From contig JAJVUU010000009.1 of NCBI GenBank assembly GCA_021621525.1, positions 1-41,435 of the forward strand: DNA of 41,435 nucleotides, read 5' to 3'. This document shows, in pieces, positions 24,206 through 32,261 of this stretch; the first letter of the stretch is position 1; every line of letters starts with the position of its first letter. A program made the position numbers and the translations under genes. The notes below the pieces were generated by a model, which saw only the letters and a list, made by a program, of their open reading frames with translations, was not told the DNA's origin and ran no database searches. The DNA comes from Caryophanales bacterium. Lineage in GTDB: Bacteria > Bacillota_I > Bacilli_A > RFN20 > CAG-288.

Positions 24206-25288
24206 ATGAATACACCAGGTTTTGATTACGATATCTATTCCTTAAGTTCCTATGATTATGTTCTTCCTGAAGAGCTGATCGCCCAGTCTCCCGCCGAAAA
24301 GAGAGACGAAAGCAGGCTCCTAGTCATGAACCGCAGGACAGGGGAGCTTACCGACGAGCCTTATTTCAAGAACATCGAGAACTATCTCCACAAGGGAGAC
24401 GTCCTCGTCAGGAACAACACCAAGGTCATCCCGGCAAGGCTTTTGGGTGAGAAGAAGGAGACCCATGCCCATGTACAGCTTCTCCTTCTCAACCAGATCA
24501 AGGACAAGAAGGACGTCTGGCAGTGCCTCGTCGGAAACGCCCATGCCGTCAAGGTCGGAACAAGAGTCAGCTTCGGCCTCAACGACGAGCTTGTCGCCGA
24601 GTGCATCGAAGTCCAGGACGAAGGCTTGCGCCTGTTCCATTTCGAATACCAGGGCATCTTCCTGGAAGTCCTCGAAAAGCTTGGCAAGATGCCTCTTCCT
24701 CCCTATATCCATGCCCAGCTTGGCGACAATTCACGCTATCAGACGGTCTATGCCAAGATCGAAGGAAGCGCTGCCGCTCCGACAGCCGGCTTCCACTTCA
24801 CGCCCGAGCTCTTTGAAAGGCTCAGAGCCAAAGGTGTCGAAGTCGTCGACGTCACCCTTCATGTCGGATTGGGAACCTTCCGTCCGGTCAAGAACGATGA
24901 CATCAGAAAGCATGACATGCATTCTGAATTCTATATGATGTCCAAAGAGGCCAGCGATACCCTGAACAAGGCCAAGAGCGAACATAGAAGGATCATCGCC
25001 ATCGGTACGACCTCCACCAGGACCTTGGAGTCCGTCTACCAGAGATTCGGAAAGTTCCAGGAATGCTCCGGAGACACCAAGCTCTTCATCTATCCTGGAT
25101 ACAGGTATCAGGCCATCGACTGCCTCATCACCAACTTCCACCTTCCCAAGTCGACCCTCGTCATGCTCGTCTCTGCCTTCTCCAGCAGAGACCATATCCT
25201 AGAAGCCTATCGCCATGCCGTCGAGAACAGATATCGTTTCTTCTCCTTCGGCGATGCCATGTTCATTTACCAGGATGAAGCTGAATAA
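24206..25288 (+). CDS. queA: S-adenosylmethionine:tRNA ribosyltransferase-isomerase
   Basis: Transfers and isomerises the ribosyl group of SAM onto preQ1 in tRNA, giving epoxyqueuosine. The 360 residues include YVLPEELIAQSPAEKRDESR, RNNTKVIPARLLG, AAPTAGFHFT and the conserved HVGLGTFRPV. The length is usual. The last 14 bases overlap queH. The start is taken at the ATG after the tgt stop. Confidence 0.97.
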   Translation: MNTPGFDYDIYSLSSYDYVLPEELIAQSPAEKRDESRLLVMNRRTGELTDEPYFKNIENYLHKGDVLVRNNTKVIPARLLGEKKETHAHVQLLLLNQIKDKKDVWQCLVGNAHAVKVGTRVSFGLNDELVAECIEVQDEGLRLFHFEYQGIFLEVLEKLGKMPLPPYIHAQLGDNSRYQTVYAKIEGSAAAPTAGFHFTPELFERLRAKGVEVVDVTLHVGLGTFRPVKNDDIRKHDMHSEFYMMSKEASDTLNKAKSEHRRIIAIGTTSTRTLESVYQRFGKFQECSGDTKLFIYPGYRYQAIDCLITNFHLPKSTLVMLVSAFSSRDHILEAYRHAVENRYRFFSFGDAMFIYQDEAE

Positions 25289-25961
25289 GGATTCAAAAAA
25301 CTATTACCAGGATCTCTATAAGGAGACCGTCATGATGCTTGAAAAGGAGAAGCGAAGGCCTTCTCTTTTTCTTCATGCCTGCTGCGGGCCTTGTCTGACC
25401 TATCCCTTAAGCATCCTGCTAGACCACTTCGATGTGACCGTCGGCTTCTTCAATCCGAACATCCAGCCGGAAGAGGAGTACCAGAAAAGACTAAAAACCC
25501 TCAAAGATTTTCTCTCTTCCTATGCCAGGGACAGGGGTGTCAGGATTCCTCTTGTCGTCAACGAGGATGATTTCTTGAAATACAACAGCCTCTTCAGAGA
25601 CAGGTTTGAGGACCACGAGGGTGGGAACACATGTCTCAGATGCCATAGCTACAGGATGGGTCTTGCCTATGAGTATGCCTATAGGCACCACTATGAATAC
25701 TTCACCACGGTGATGACGGTCTCCTGCAAGAAGCCAAGCCGGGAGTTGAATCTCATCGCCATCAAGCTTGCCAAGCAATATCCGGAGACGAAATACCTCT
25801 ATTCCGACTTCAAGAAGGATGACGGACAGCTAAAAGGCATCCTCATCGCCAAAAAGTACAACCTCTACAGGCAGGATTACTGCGGATGCATTCCCTCCCT
25901 ATTGGAGAGACAGGCATATAAAAAGAGGAAGGAAGAGGAACTCAGTCAGAAAAAAGCCTGA
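25275..25961 (+). CDS. queH: Epoxyqueuosine reductase QueH
   Basis: Cobalamin-independent reductase that turns epoxyqueuosine into queuosine; it replaces QueG in many bacteria. The 228 residues contain the cysteine motif LHACCGPCLTYP (about 34-45), NPNIQPEEEY, the pair CLRC and the late CGC of YCGCIPS, which hold a 4Fe-4S cluster and an adjacent iron in the family. The Suf operon at 33.8 kb can supply clusters. The start chosen lies in the end of queA; a longer frame upstream is inside queA and is not protein-like. The last 20 bases run into the convergent parB end. Confidence 0.93.
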   Translation: MKLNKDSKNYYQDLYKETVMMLEKEKRRPSLFLHACCGPCLTYPLSILLDHFDVTVGFFNPNIQPEEEYQKRLKTLKDFLSSYARDRGVRIPLVVNEDDFLKYNSLFRDRFEDHEGGNTCLRCHSYRMGLAYEYAYRHHYEYFTTVMTVSCKKPSRELNLIAIKLAKQYPETKYLYSDFKKDDGQLKGILIAKKYNLYRQDYCGCIPSLLERQAYKKRKEEELSQKKA

Positions 25962-26736
25962 CGATCTGAGGATAGAACTTCTCGGCTTCCTCCTCGCTTT
26001 CAAAGGAAATGGTGACTCTCTTGTTGCGGAGGGTCACTTTTCTTTTTCTTTTGTTTCCCAGATAGGTTCTTTTTTCCTTCTCCAGATCACGGACGGAGAC
26101 TTCTCCCTTCCTGATTTTTTCATAAAGTTCCTTCTGGCGTTCCAAAGGCAGGTTGAGAAGGGAACGTGCCTCGGAATAAGTCAGGACGAAATCCTTGAGT
26201 CCGTCCTTGAGGAAGTCAGGAAGCTTGTCAAGCCTCTTGAGGTTTCTGACCTGGTTGACGGAAAGGGAGGAAAGTTCAGCGATCTTGTCATCCGGATAAG
26301 CATACTTGCTCTCCAATACCTGGAAGGCATAGGTCTTGACAAGTGGATTGTCTCCTTCCGACATGATGTTTTCGATGATGTAGGCAATCTTTCTTTCCTC
26401 AGGCAGGTCCGCTAGGACGATCGGCATGCTTTCAAGACCGATCTTCCTTGCCAGAAGGAAACGCTTGACGCCGTTGATGATCTCATATCTGTCATCCTTC
26501 TTGACGACGATGAGAGGCATCAGAAAACCATCGTTGCGGATGGACTTCTCCAAGGCCTCATAGCGTTCAAGGTCATAGCTATCCTCATGATAGAGGTCGC
26601 TTAGGACAAGAGACTCCGCCCTGCAGGCGCGTTCGTCCTTCGATAACAGGTTCTTTTCGATCTCGTTGACAACCGAAAAGCCCTGATACTTCTTGGCTAA
26701 GGATGAGAAATCAGTTCTCCTGGCTCTTTTCGGCAT
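25942..26736 (-). CDS. parB: ParB/Spo0J-family partition protein (divergent)
   Basis: A 264-residue ParB-like protein that should bind parS sites and work with ParA in chromosome segregation. The N-terminal domain (about 45-120) reads YEALEKSIRNDGFLMPLIVVKK...YEIINGVKRFLLARKIGLESMPIVLADL, and a helix-turn-helix part follows (SLSVNQVRNLKRLDKLP, about 155-171). The arginine-rich GERRxRA box that binds CTP in normal ParB is replaced by GVKRFLLA. The start is inside parA, overlapping by 26 bases; longer frames upstream are shadow translation of parA. It could be a Noc-like or otherwise specialised ParB, but pairing with parA supports partition. Confidence 0.85.
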   Translation of the reverse strand: MPKRARRTDFSSLAKKYQGFSVVNEIEKNLLSKDERACRAESLVLSDLYHEDSYDLERYEALEKSIRNDGFLMPLIVVKKDDRYEIINGVKRFLLARKIGLESMPIVLADLPEERKIAYIIENIMSEGDNPLVKTYAFQVLESKYAYPDDKIAELSSLSVNQVRNLKRLDKLPDFLKDGLKDFVLTYSEARSLLNLPLERQKELYEKIRKGEVSVRDLEKEKRTYLGNKRKRKVTLRNKRVTISFESEEEAEKFYPQIVRLFSD

Positions 26737-27499
26737 ATTCCAAGACCTCCCTTGCCAATGCGGCATAGGAAAGAGAACCTGCGGAATTCGGCTTGTAGGA
26801 AGAAACCGGAACACCCTTGGCGATGGCTTCCGGGATGCTGACGTTGCGCGGAATGAAGGTGGTGAAGACCTTGTCCTTGAAGTTCTTCTTGATCTCCTGG
26901 GAGATTTCAAGGGACAGCTTCGTCCTGGGATCGAACATGGTCAATACCAGTCCCATGATGGACAGATCCGGATTGCTGTTTCGCTGGACTCCGGCGATGC
27001 TGGAAAGAAGCTGAGCCAAGGCATCCAAGGCAAAGAACTCGCACTGTACCGGGACAAGGACGCTCATGGCGGCATTCAATGCATTCAAGGAGAGGAAGCC
27101 CAGGGACGGAGGACAGTCGATCAAGATGAAGTCAAAGAGGGAAGCCTCCTTCTCCTGAAGACATCTCTTCAGGATGGTGAGGTCAGCCTTTCCGTCTTTG
27201 CTCATCAGAGTGCTCTCGACCATGGCAAGGGTGAGGTTGCTGGGAATGAGGGAGATGTTTCCGAAACCTGTCTTCCTGATGGCATGGCGCAGATCCGTCT
27301 TTCCTAAAAGAAGCTCCGATGTCGTCTTCTTGCAGATGCTCGGATCGATACCCAAAGCCATGGAGCAGTTGCCCTGCGGGTCCATGTCGATGAGAAGGAT
27401 GCGTTTGTTATACCTTGACAAGGCGGCGGCAAGGTTATATGCCGTGGTCGTTTTTCCGACCCCGCCTTTCTGGTTCGTGATGGCTATGATTTGTTGCAT
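26711..27499 (-). CDS. parA: ParA/Soj-family partition ATPase
   Basis: Deviant Walker ATPase of 262 residues. Near the N-terminus NQKGGVGKTTTAYNLA is the P-loop with the signature lysine, LLIDMDPQGN is the Walker A' strand, and LIDCPPSLG the Walker B. The length is typical of chromosomal Soj. It binds DNA as an ATP dimer and is triggered by ParB. No ribosome site is seen before the ATG and a -10-like element ends only 13 bases upstream, so the mRNA may be nearly leaderless. Confidence 0.95.
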   Translation of the reverse strand: MQQIIAITNQKGGVGKTTTAYNLAAALSRYNKRILLIDMDPQGNCSMALGIDPSICKKTTSELLLGKTDLRHAIRKTGFGNISLIPSNLTLAMVESTLMSKDGKADLTILKRCLQEKEASLFDFILIDCPPSLGFLSLNALNAAMSVLVPVQCEFFALDALAQLLSSIAGVQRNSNPDLSIMGLVLTMFDPRTKLSLEISQEIKKNFKDKVFTTFIPRNVSIPEAIAKGVPVSSYKPNSAGSLSYAALAREVLEYAEKSQEN

Positions 27500-27608
27500 A
27501 TCGAGCTATTTTATCATAAAGAGAGGCTTCCGAAGAGCGAAATTCACCAAACCGAGGCAAAAAGCAGGGAGAAAAAGGCCTTATAGCCTCTCGAAAGCAC
27601 CTTTTTTC

Positions 27609-27637
27609 TTGAAATGCAGCCATCAAACAACTATATT
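27609..27637 (+). promoter_or_regulatory. Promoter of the lipoprotein pair
   Basis: TTGAAA (27609-27614), 17 bases, TATATT (27632-27637), 49 bases before the start codon. Confidence 0.7.
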
Positions 27638-27686
27638 ATTATGAGTCTATTTGTGTGTACTATCTATTCAACGAGGAGGACCCCAT

Positions 27687-29771
27687 ATGATGAAAGGGAA
27701 ACGTGGCGTAGCTCTTGCGATGTCTCTTATCGCAATTTCGCTGACCGCCTGTGGTGAAGACTACACCTATCCAGATGCCAACTGGGTAGACCATGAGATC
27801 GTCACGGTAGGTGGAAAGACCTATAAGTATGACGAAATCTATAAGATTTTCAAAGAACAGAACGGCAAGACTTCTGCACAGTCTTATTTCAACCTGGCCA
27901 AATCCATTCTGGCCCAGGCTGTCACGACCAGAAGCCAAGGTCTTCTTTCCATCGTCGACAACAAGATGGAAAATCTCCATGATACCTGGAAGACCAATGC
28001 AAGGACCAACAACACTTCCTATAAGGAAGAACAGGAAAAGACCTTCGACAGCGAAGGCGTCGAGGATGAAGAAGAACTGAGGGAAAAGTATATCTCCCAG
28101 CAGCAGATTTCCCAGAACCAGACCTCCTTCGAAACCGTCAAGACTTCCGCGAACAATTCCAACGAGGAATATTATCTTTCCGAAGATCTGACCAAGCAGT
28201 ATGTCGAGAACAAGGCTCCATACCATGTCTCCCACATCCTGATCAAGGTCGATGCCGCAAGTGGCGGAGAAGGCTATTACAACGGCCAGATTTCTTCCGA
28301 TGACGCAAAGCAGATCTACAACGTCACCAGGATGCTTGCCAACGGCACCTCTTTTGGTTCCGTCGCCCAGATTGCCTCCGATGACCAAAGCAACACCCAG
28401 TATGGTGAACTTTATACCAAGGACAACATGGTCGCCATGCAGAAGGACACTTCCTATGTCAACGAGTTCAAGCTCGGTGTCTATGCCTATGATACCTTCC
28501 TGAATCCGAAGACCAAGAGCGGAAGCACCGATACAGGCAATGCCTCCAACAAGACGGTTGCCACCTCTCTCAGAGTTCCTGGCACCGGGGATGGATATAA
28601 CAGCGAGAGTGAAGTCGCCGATGACATCAGCCAGACCTTGGTCGGTCAGGGCAAGGCTTTCGGCATCCCGCTTTCCGTTTGCTATGAAATGAACAGCGTC
28701 GCCGATTGGGAATCCAATCCGCATGACGGAAGTTCCATCAAGACTTCCAATGGCAAGTCCATTTCGGCCAGGCAGTATCCTAGGAACGTCCTTTTCAACA
28801 GCTTCTTCAACTATCATGGCGTATCCTTCATCTATAACGACAAAGGAAAAGAATTCGAAGATCGTTTCCTTGCCGAAGTCAACGACATCATGGTTGCCAA
28901 AGCTAAAGGCGACACGACAACAGCTGTCCAATTCGCTTCCATCCAAGACTTCAAAGACGCAGCTTCCACCTATAACCTTGAATACAAAGCTGATGAATAT
29001 GATGCTATCGAGGCACAGCTTTCCAATCTTGATGATTCAGCCTTCGTCGAGTATGATGGCGAGCTTGTCAACTACAACGAAAGCCTCAATGGAAAGAAGG
29101 CCGATATCAGCCTTGACAACGTCATCAATGGAAAGAAGGTCCTTTCTGATGGAAAGGGCAATCCGCTCATCGTTGCCAGAGCCGGTACTTCCGGTGATTC
29201 CGGCTATCAGGGAATCCATTTCATCTCCGTCAACAACGATCCTTTCACCGGTGATAAAAACGGCAATGTAAGCAACAAATACAAATACTACAGAGCCAAC
29301 GTACCGGATGATTCCAAGAAGGATGGAAATGTTACCATTGCTGCCTATAGTTCTGACTATGACACCAATCCTTCCTTCATCAACTTCGTCAATGCCGACA
29401 GCAACTCCACGACGACCTACAACAACCGTAGAAGTACCGTCGAGAGTGTCATCAAGAAGTCTTTCGACAGCGAGGACATCACTCTTTGGAGATACAACCT
29501 TGCTGAATTCAAGTCCAAGACCAACAAAGACTTCATGGATTATCTTGCTCCCGAAGTCAAGAATGAAATCAACAAGTACATCATCCTGACCGAAAAGTCC
29601 AGCACGGATTCTGCCAATGAGACGCTTGACAGCAGCTGGGAAACCTACATCAACACCATCAACATCCAGACAGAATATGCCGAGGAAAGAATGGTTCCGC
29701 TCAAGGGCATTGCCTATTTTGAGGCCGGTGAATTCACACCAGAAATGGAGGAAGCCTGCTATGTTGCGTAA
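27687..29771 (+). CDS. Large PrsA-like lipoprotein with a parvulin (PpiC) domain
   Basis: A secreted lipoprotein of 694 residues. The signal peptide has a basic start, a hydrophobic core and the lipobox LTAC at about residues 18-21, so Cys21 would be lipidated. A parvulin-type peptidyl-prolyl isomerase segment starts at YHVSHILIKVDA (near 174) and runs through MLANGTSFGSVAQIASDDQSN. The N-terminal helical part resembles the chaperone arms of PrsA/SurA. It is more than twice the normal PrsA length; the C-terminal 400 residues, rich in Ser, Asn and Asp, are unrecognised. GAGGAGG seven bases upstream fixes the start. A second lipoprotein overlaps its end by 11 bases. It probably folds exported proteins at the membrane surface; its own substrates are unknown. 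Confidence 0.82.
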   Translation: MMKGKRGVALAMSLIAISLTACGEDYTYPDANWVDHEIVTVGGKTYKYDEIYKIFKEQNGKTSAQSYFNLAKSILAQAVTTRSQGLLSIVDNKMENLHDTWKTNARTNNTSYKEEQEKTFDSEGVEDEEELREKYISQQQISQNQTSFETVKTSANNSNEEYYLSEDLTKQYVENKAPYHVSHILIKVDAASGGEGYYNGQISSDDAKQIYNVTRMLANGTSFGSVAQIASDDQSNTQYGELYTKDNMVAMQKDTSYVNEFKLGVYAYDTFLNPKTKSGSTDTGNASNKTVATSLRVPGTGDGYNSESEVADDISQTLVGQGKAFGIPLSVCYEMNSVADWESNPHDGSSIKTSNGKSISARQYPRNVLFNSFFNYHGVSFIYNDKGKEFEDRFLAEVNDIMVAKAKGDTTTAVQFASIQDFKDAASTYNLEYKADEYDAIEAQLSNLDDSAFVEYDGELVNYNESLNGKKADISLDNVINGKKVLSDGKGNPLIVARAGTSGDSGYQGIHFISVNNDPFTGDKNGNVSNKYKYYRANVPDDSKKDGNVTIAAYSSDYDTNPSFINFVNADSNSTTTYNNRRSTVESVIKKSFDSEDITLWRYNLAEFKSKTNKDFMDYLAPEVKNEINKYIILTEKSSTDSANETLDSSWETYINTINIQTEYAEERMVPLKGIAYFEAGEFTPEMEEACYVA

Positions 29772-31626
29772 CAAAAAGAAATTGACGACCGCTTTGGCTG
29801 CTTTGTCTCTTTTGACACTTGTCGCCTGCGATACCGATGAAATCAAGTATCCGGAGGATTACACCCATAAGCTTCCGATCAGTGCATTCTATCAGTTGCC
29901 TGAGAATCAGGTTGCCAAGACCGCCCAGGATACCCTGAAGCAGTATTATCAGAGCCTTACCAACGATGATGCCATCTATGAGAAGACTCTCAGCAAGATC
30001 TTCGAAATCCTTGCCGACCATGTCCATAATATCGACACCGAGGGAACCGATGGCTCTGAAGTCTATCATGTCGTCAACGACTTCAACAAGAAGTCCGTTG
30101 CCGATGGTGTTGTTCTTCCCAGCTTGGCTAGCGATAAGAACGCCAACCTTCAGACCCGTGCCGAAGACACCATGCTTTCCACTGCCAAAGGCGGCTCCTA
30201 CAAGAAGAACAACATGTGGGATGAAGCAAAATATGCCAAGTATCTCAACGAAAACTACTATTATCTTTCCAACGTTGAATATACCGATGGCAATCCTTCC
30301 CTGAAGTTCACCCTCCAGGACAAGGATCTCAAGAATCAGCTCGTCTTCAACAACATGACCTATTCCGATGTCTATTCTCTTGACAATGCTACACAGAAGA
30401 AAGGATATCAGGAATACATGGAAAGCGAACTCTTCCATGACAACAAGATCAACTATCTGACCAGCGAATACATCATCAAGAAGTCTCCGAACTCCATCGC
30501 CAACTCCAACGCCAGAAAGGTTCAGGTCGTCTCCATCGCCGACAGAAGCGATGAACCTGGTGATGCCAAGAAGCTTCTTGATGCCTATGTCGAAAAGTAC
30601 ATCCTTCATAAGGATGGCAGCACTGCCAATGATGATGACTTCAGCGTCTTAAGCAGACTTTGGAAGGGTATCACCTTAAATTCCATCGCCTCCTTATATA
30701 ACCCGAAAACCGTCAGCATCAGTGAGGACTATACCAAGGTCGAATTCAAAGCTGGTGCCGATGAGGATGAAGCCAAGGATTTCTTTGCCAGATATGGTGT
30801 CACTGTCGCTGATGACGGAACCGTCGTCACCATCTCCGATAAGTCTCCTGTCATCCGCAGAGATGAAATCAAATGGCTCAAAGACAACAAAATCGACATC
30901 GAAGCCAACCTCACCGGAAAGATTCTTGACGACCAGGACAAGATTGCCCAGGCCGAAGACAACTGGCATAAGATCGATTCTTCCTTGGAGGACACCTATA
31001 CCGGAAGCCATACCTATAGCTTGTCCGAAGGTTTCCGCAATTCTCTTGATGACATCGCTACGAGAAATCTCGTCACCGATGGTCTCTATCTCAAGAGCAG
31101 CGGTATCTCTTCCCTTCCTTCCGGACTGACCGACCGTATCTTCTCTACCAAGGTCACTTCCAACAAGACGGATGTCACTTCCATGAAGGATTCCATCAAG
31201 AGTGGCCAGTTCTCCACCAAGGCTGACCTTACCTGCTATGCTCCGGATGGATATCGTTATATGACGGTTGCCGACACCATCACCTCCAACGATGTCGATA
31301 GTATCCTCTACTATGATTCTTCAAGCAAGACCTACTACATCACCCGTATCCTTGATGTCGTGGACAACAATGCCATCAACGGCGGAAACAGCTCCATCTA
31401 CTCGGGTGAGACTCTCAATCAGATCAAGTGGGAAGTCGCCTATGCCCTCTCCACCACTGGTTCCTACAAGACGGATTCCAGCGTCTACTGGCTCTCCAGA
31501 ATGGATTGGTCCTACTCTGACGAGGCTTTCCTCGAATACATGAAGACCAATTACAAAGATGTCTTCAAGACCGAGAACCCCTACGACAGCGAATCCAAGT
31601 TCGATTTCAAGAAGTGGGCCGAATAA
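29761..31626 (+). CDS. Second large lipoprotein of the pair, unknown function
   Basis: A 621-residue lipoprotein with signal peptide MLRNKKKLTTALAALSLLTL and lipobox LVAC (Cys23). Its organisation echoes its neighbour: a K/P-Y rich start (DEIKYPEDY), helical N-terminal region and long Ser/Asp/Tyr-rich remainder. I see no clear parvulin motif, though a degenerate one is possible near SGISSLPSGLTDRIFSTKV. GGAGG lies nine bases before the ATG, inside the upstream gene, so the two are translationally coupled. It may be a non-catalytic partner of the PrsA-like protein; this is inferred only from coupling and similar shape. Confidence 0.78.
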   Translation: MLRNKKKLTTALAALSLLTLVACDTDEIKYPEDYTHKLPISAFYQLPENQVAKTAQDTLKQYYQSLTNDDAIYEKTLSKIFEILADHVHNIDTEGTDGSEVYHVVNDFNKKSVADGVVLPSLASDKNANLQTRAEDTMLSTAKGGSYKKNNMWDEAKYAKYLNENYYYLSNVEYTDGNPSLKFTLQDKDLKNQLVFNNMTYSDVYSLDNATQKKGYQEYMESELFHDNKINYLTSEYIIKKSPNSIANSNARKVQVVSIADRSDEPGDAKKLLDAYVEKYILHKDGSTANDDDFSVLSRLWKGITLNSIASLYNPKTVSISEDYTKVEFKAGADEDEAKDFFARYGVTVADDGTVVTISDKSPVIRRDEIKWLKDNKIDIEANLTGKILDDQDKIAQAEDNWHKIDSSLEDTYTGSHTYSLSEGFRNSLDDIATRNLVTDGLYLKSSGISSLPSGLTDRIFSTKVTSNKTDVTSMKDSIKSGQFSTKADLTCYAPDGYRYMTVADTITSNDVDSILYYDSSSKTYYITRILDVVDNNAINGGNSSIYSGETLNQIKWEVAYALSTTGSYKTDSSVYWLSRMDWSYSDEAFLEYMKTNYKDVFKTENPYDSESKFDFKKWAE

Positions 31627-31637
31627 TCCCTAAACAA

Positions 31638-31646
31638 TGCTATAAT
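31638..31646 (+). promoter_or_regulatory. Extended -10 promoter of the HIT gene
   Basis: TGC then TATAAT, with no clear -35. The predicted start (about 31653) falls within the 5' arm of the overlapping terminator hairpin. Confidence 0.55.
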
Positions 31647-31677
31647 AGAGGAGCGGTTATTCCGCTTCTCTATTTTT
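31647..31677 (+). terminator. Terminator of the lipoprotein pair
   Basis: A 10-bp stem (AGAGGAGCGG with TCCGCTTCTCT, one G-U pair) and TATTTTT, 20 bases after the second lipoprotein stop. Confidence 0.8.
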
Positions 31678-31694
31678 GAAAAAGGAGATAAGCC

Positions 31695-32117
31695 ATGAAA
31701 GATTCATCCTGTATTTTCTGTAAGATTGCCAATGGCAGCATCCCGTCCTATAAGATCTATGAAGACAATGACGTCATCGCCTTCCTGGATGTGAACCCTG
31801 CCAGCAGAGGTCACTCCCTAATCGTCACCAAGGAACACTTCGACAGTATGGTCACCTGCCCGAGGGCCATCCTCGACAAGGCCTTCGAAGTCGCCCAGCT
31901 TGTCGCCCAGGCTGAGATTGCCCAGCTTGGTGCTACCGGTGTCAATGTCATCACCAACATCGGTGAGGCTGCCGGACAGAGTGTCCATCACTTCCATATC
32001 CATGTGATTCCAAGATATGAGAACGACGGACTCAAGCTTGCCTTCCCTCCGAAGCAGCTTCAGGATTCCCAGATGGTTGAAATCAAGGATTCCATCAAGA
32101 AGGGTCTGGAAAAGTAG
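31695..32117 (+). CDS. hit: HIT-family nucleotide-binding protein
   Basis: A 140-residue histidine-triad protein of the HINT/Hit branch, which hydrolyses adenosine 5'-phosphoramidates or dinucleotide-like substrates. CIFCKIANGSIPSYKIYED at the N-terminus and the triad HHFHIHVIPR (near 97-106) are diagnostic. An AAAGGAG site precedes the ATG. In Bacillus the hit gene also lies near a PrsA-type gene; here it directly follows the PrsA-like pair, which supports that assignment. Physiological role is not settled for this family. Confidence 0.93.
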   Translation: MKDSSCIFCKIANGSIPSYKIYEDNDVIAFLDVNPASRGHSLIVTKEHFDSMVTCPRAILDKAFEVAQLVAQAEIAQLGATGVNVITNIGEAAGQSVHHFHIHVIPRYENDGLKLAFPPKQLQDSQMVEIKDSIKKGLEK

Positions 32118-32129
32118 TCTTCTTTGTTT

Positions 32130-32240
32130 CCAACGTGGGAATGACGCCTCCCAAGCAGCAATGCTGAACCGCTCTATATAAAAGCTGATGGCATCTATGA
32201 ATATTCTTTTATATTCATGGAAAAAGCCGTCGGCTTTTTT
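32130..32240 (+). promoter_or_regulatory. Structured leader of the antiporter gene, candidate ion riboswitch
   Basis: The 144-base gap before the antiporter holds an ordered set of elements: hairpin GGGA/TCCC around ATGACGCC (32137-32152), hairpin AGCA-GCAA-TGCT with a GNRA tetraloop (32154-32165), the single-stranded-looking GAACCGC, and then a long terminator. The layout is that of a transcription-terminating riboswitch. A sodium-responsive class is known upstream of cation transporters in Firmicutes; I cannot match its consensus from memory, so the class is a guess from gene context. Confidence 0.5.
32180..32240 (+). terminator. Terminator inside the antiporter leader
   Basis: AAAAGCTGATGGC (32180-32192) pairs along all 13 positions (two G-U) with 32226-32238, enclosing a second hairpin ATGAATAT/ATATTCAT (32197-32218), and ends in TTTTTT. 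A shorter local hairpin AAAAAGCC/GGCTTTTT uses the same 3' arm. It lies 22 bases before the start codon, so it must control the antiporter unless it simply ends hit. Confidence 0.8.
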
Positions 32241-32261
32241 CATGAGAAAGCGAGAAAAAAC

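Noticed and set aside
26737..26910. A 58-codon extension of parB
   Set aside because: The added part is Arg/Ser/Pro-rich shadow translation of parA; the inner ATG gives a normal ParB start.
32217..32261. An upstream ATG that would add 15 residues to the antiporter
   Set aside because: It falls inside the terminator hairpin, has no ribosome site, and would put a charged stretch before the first TM helix.
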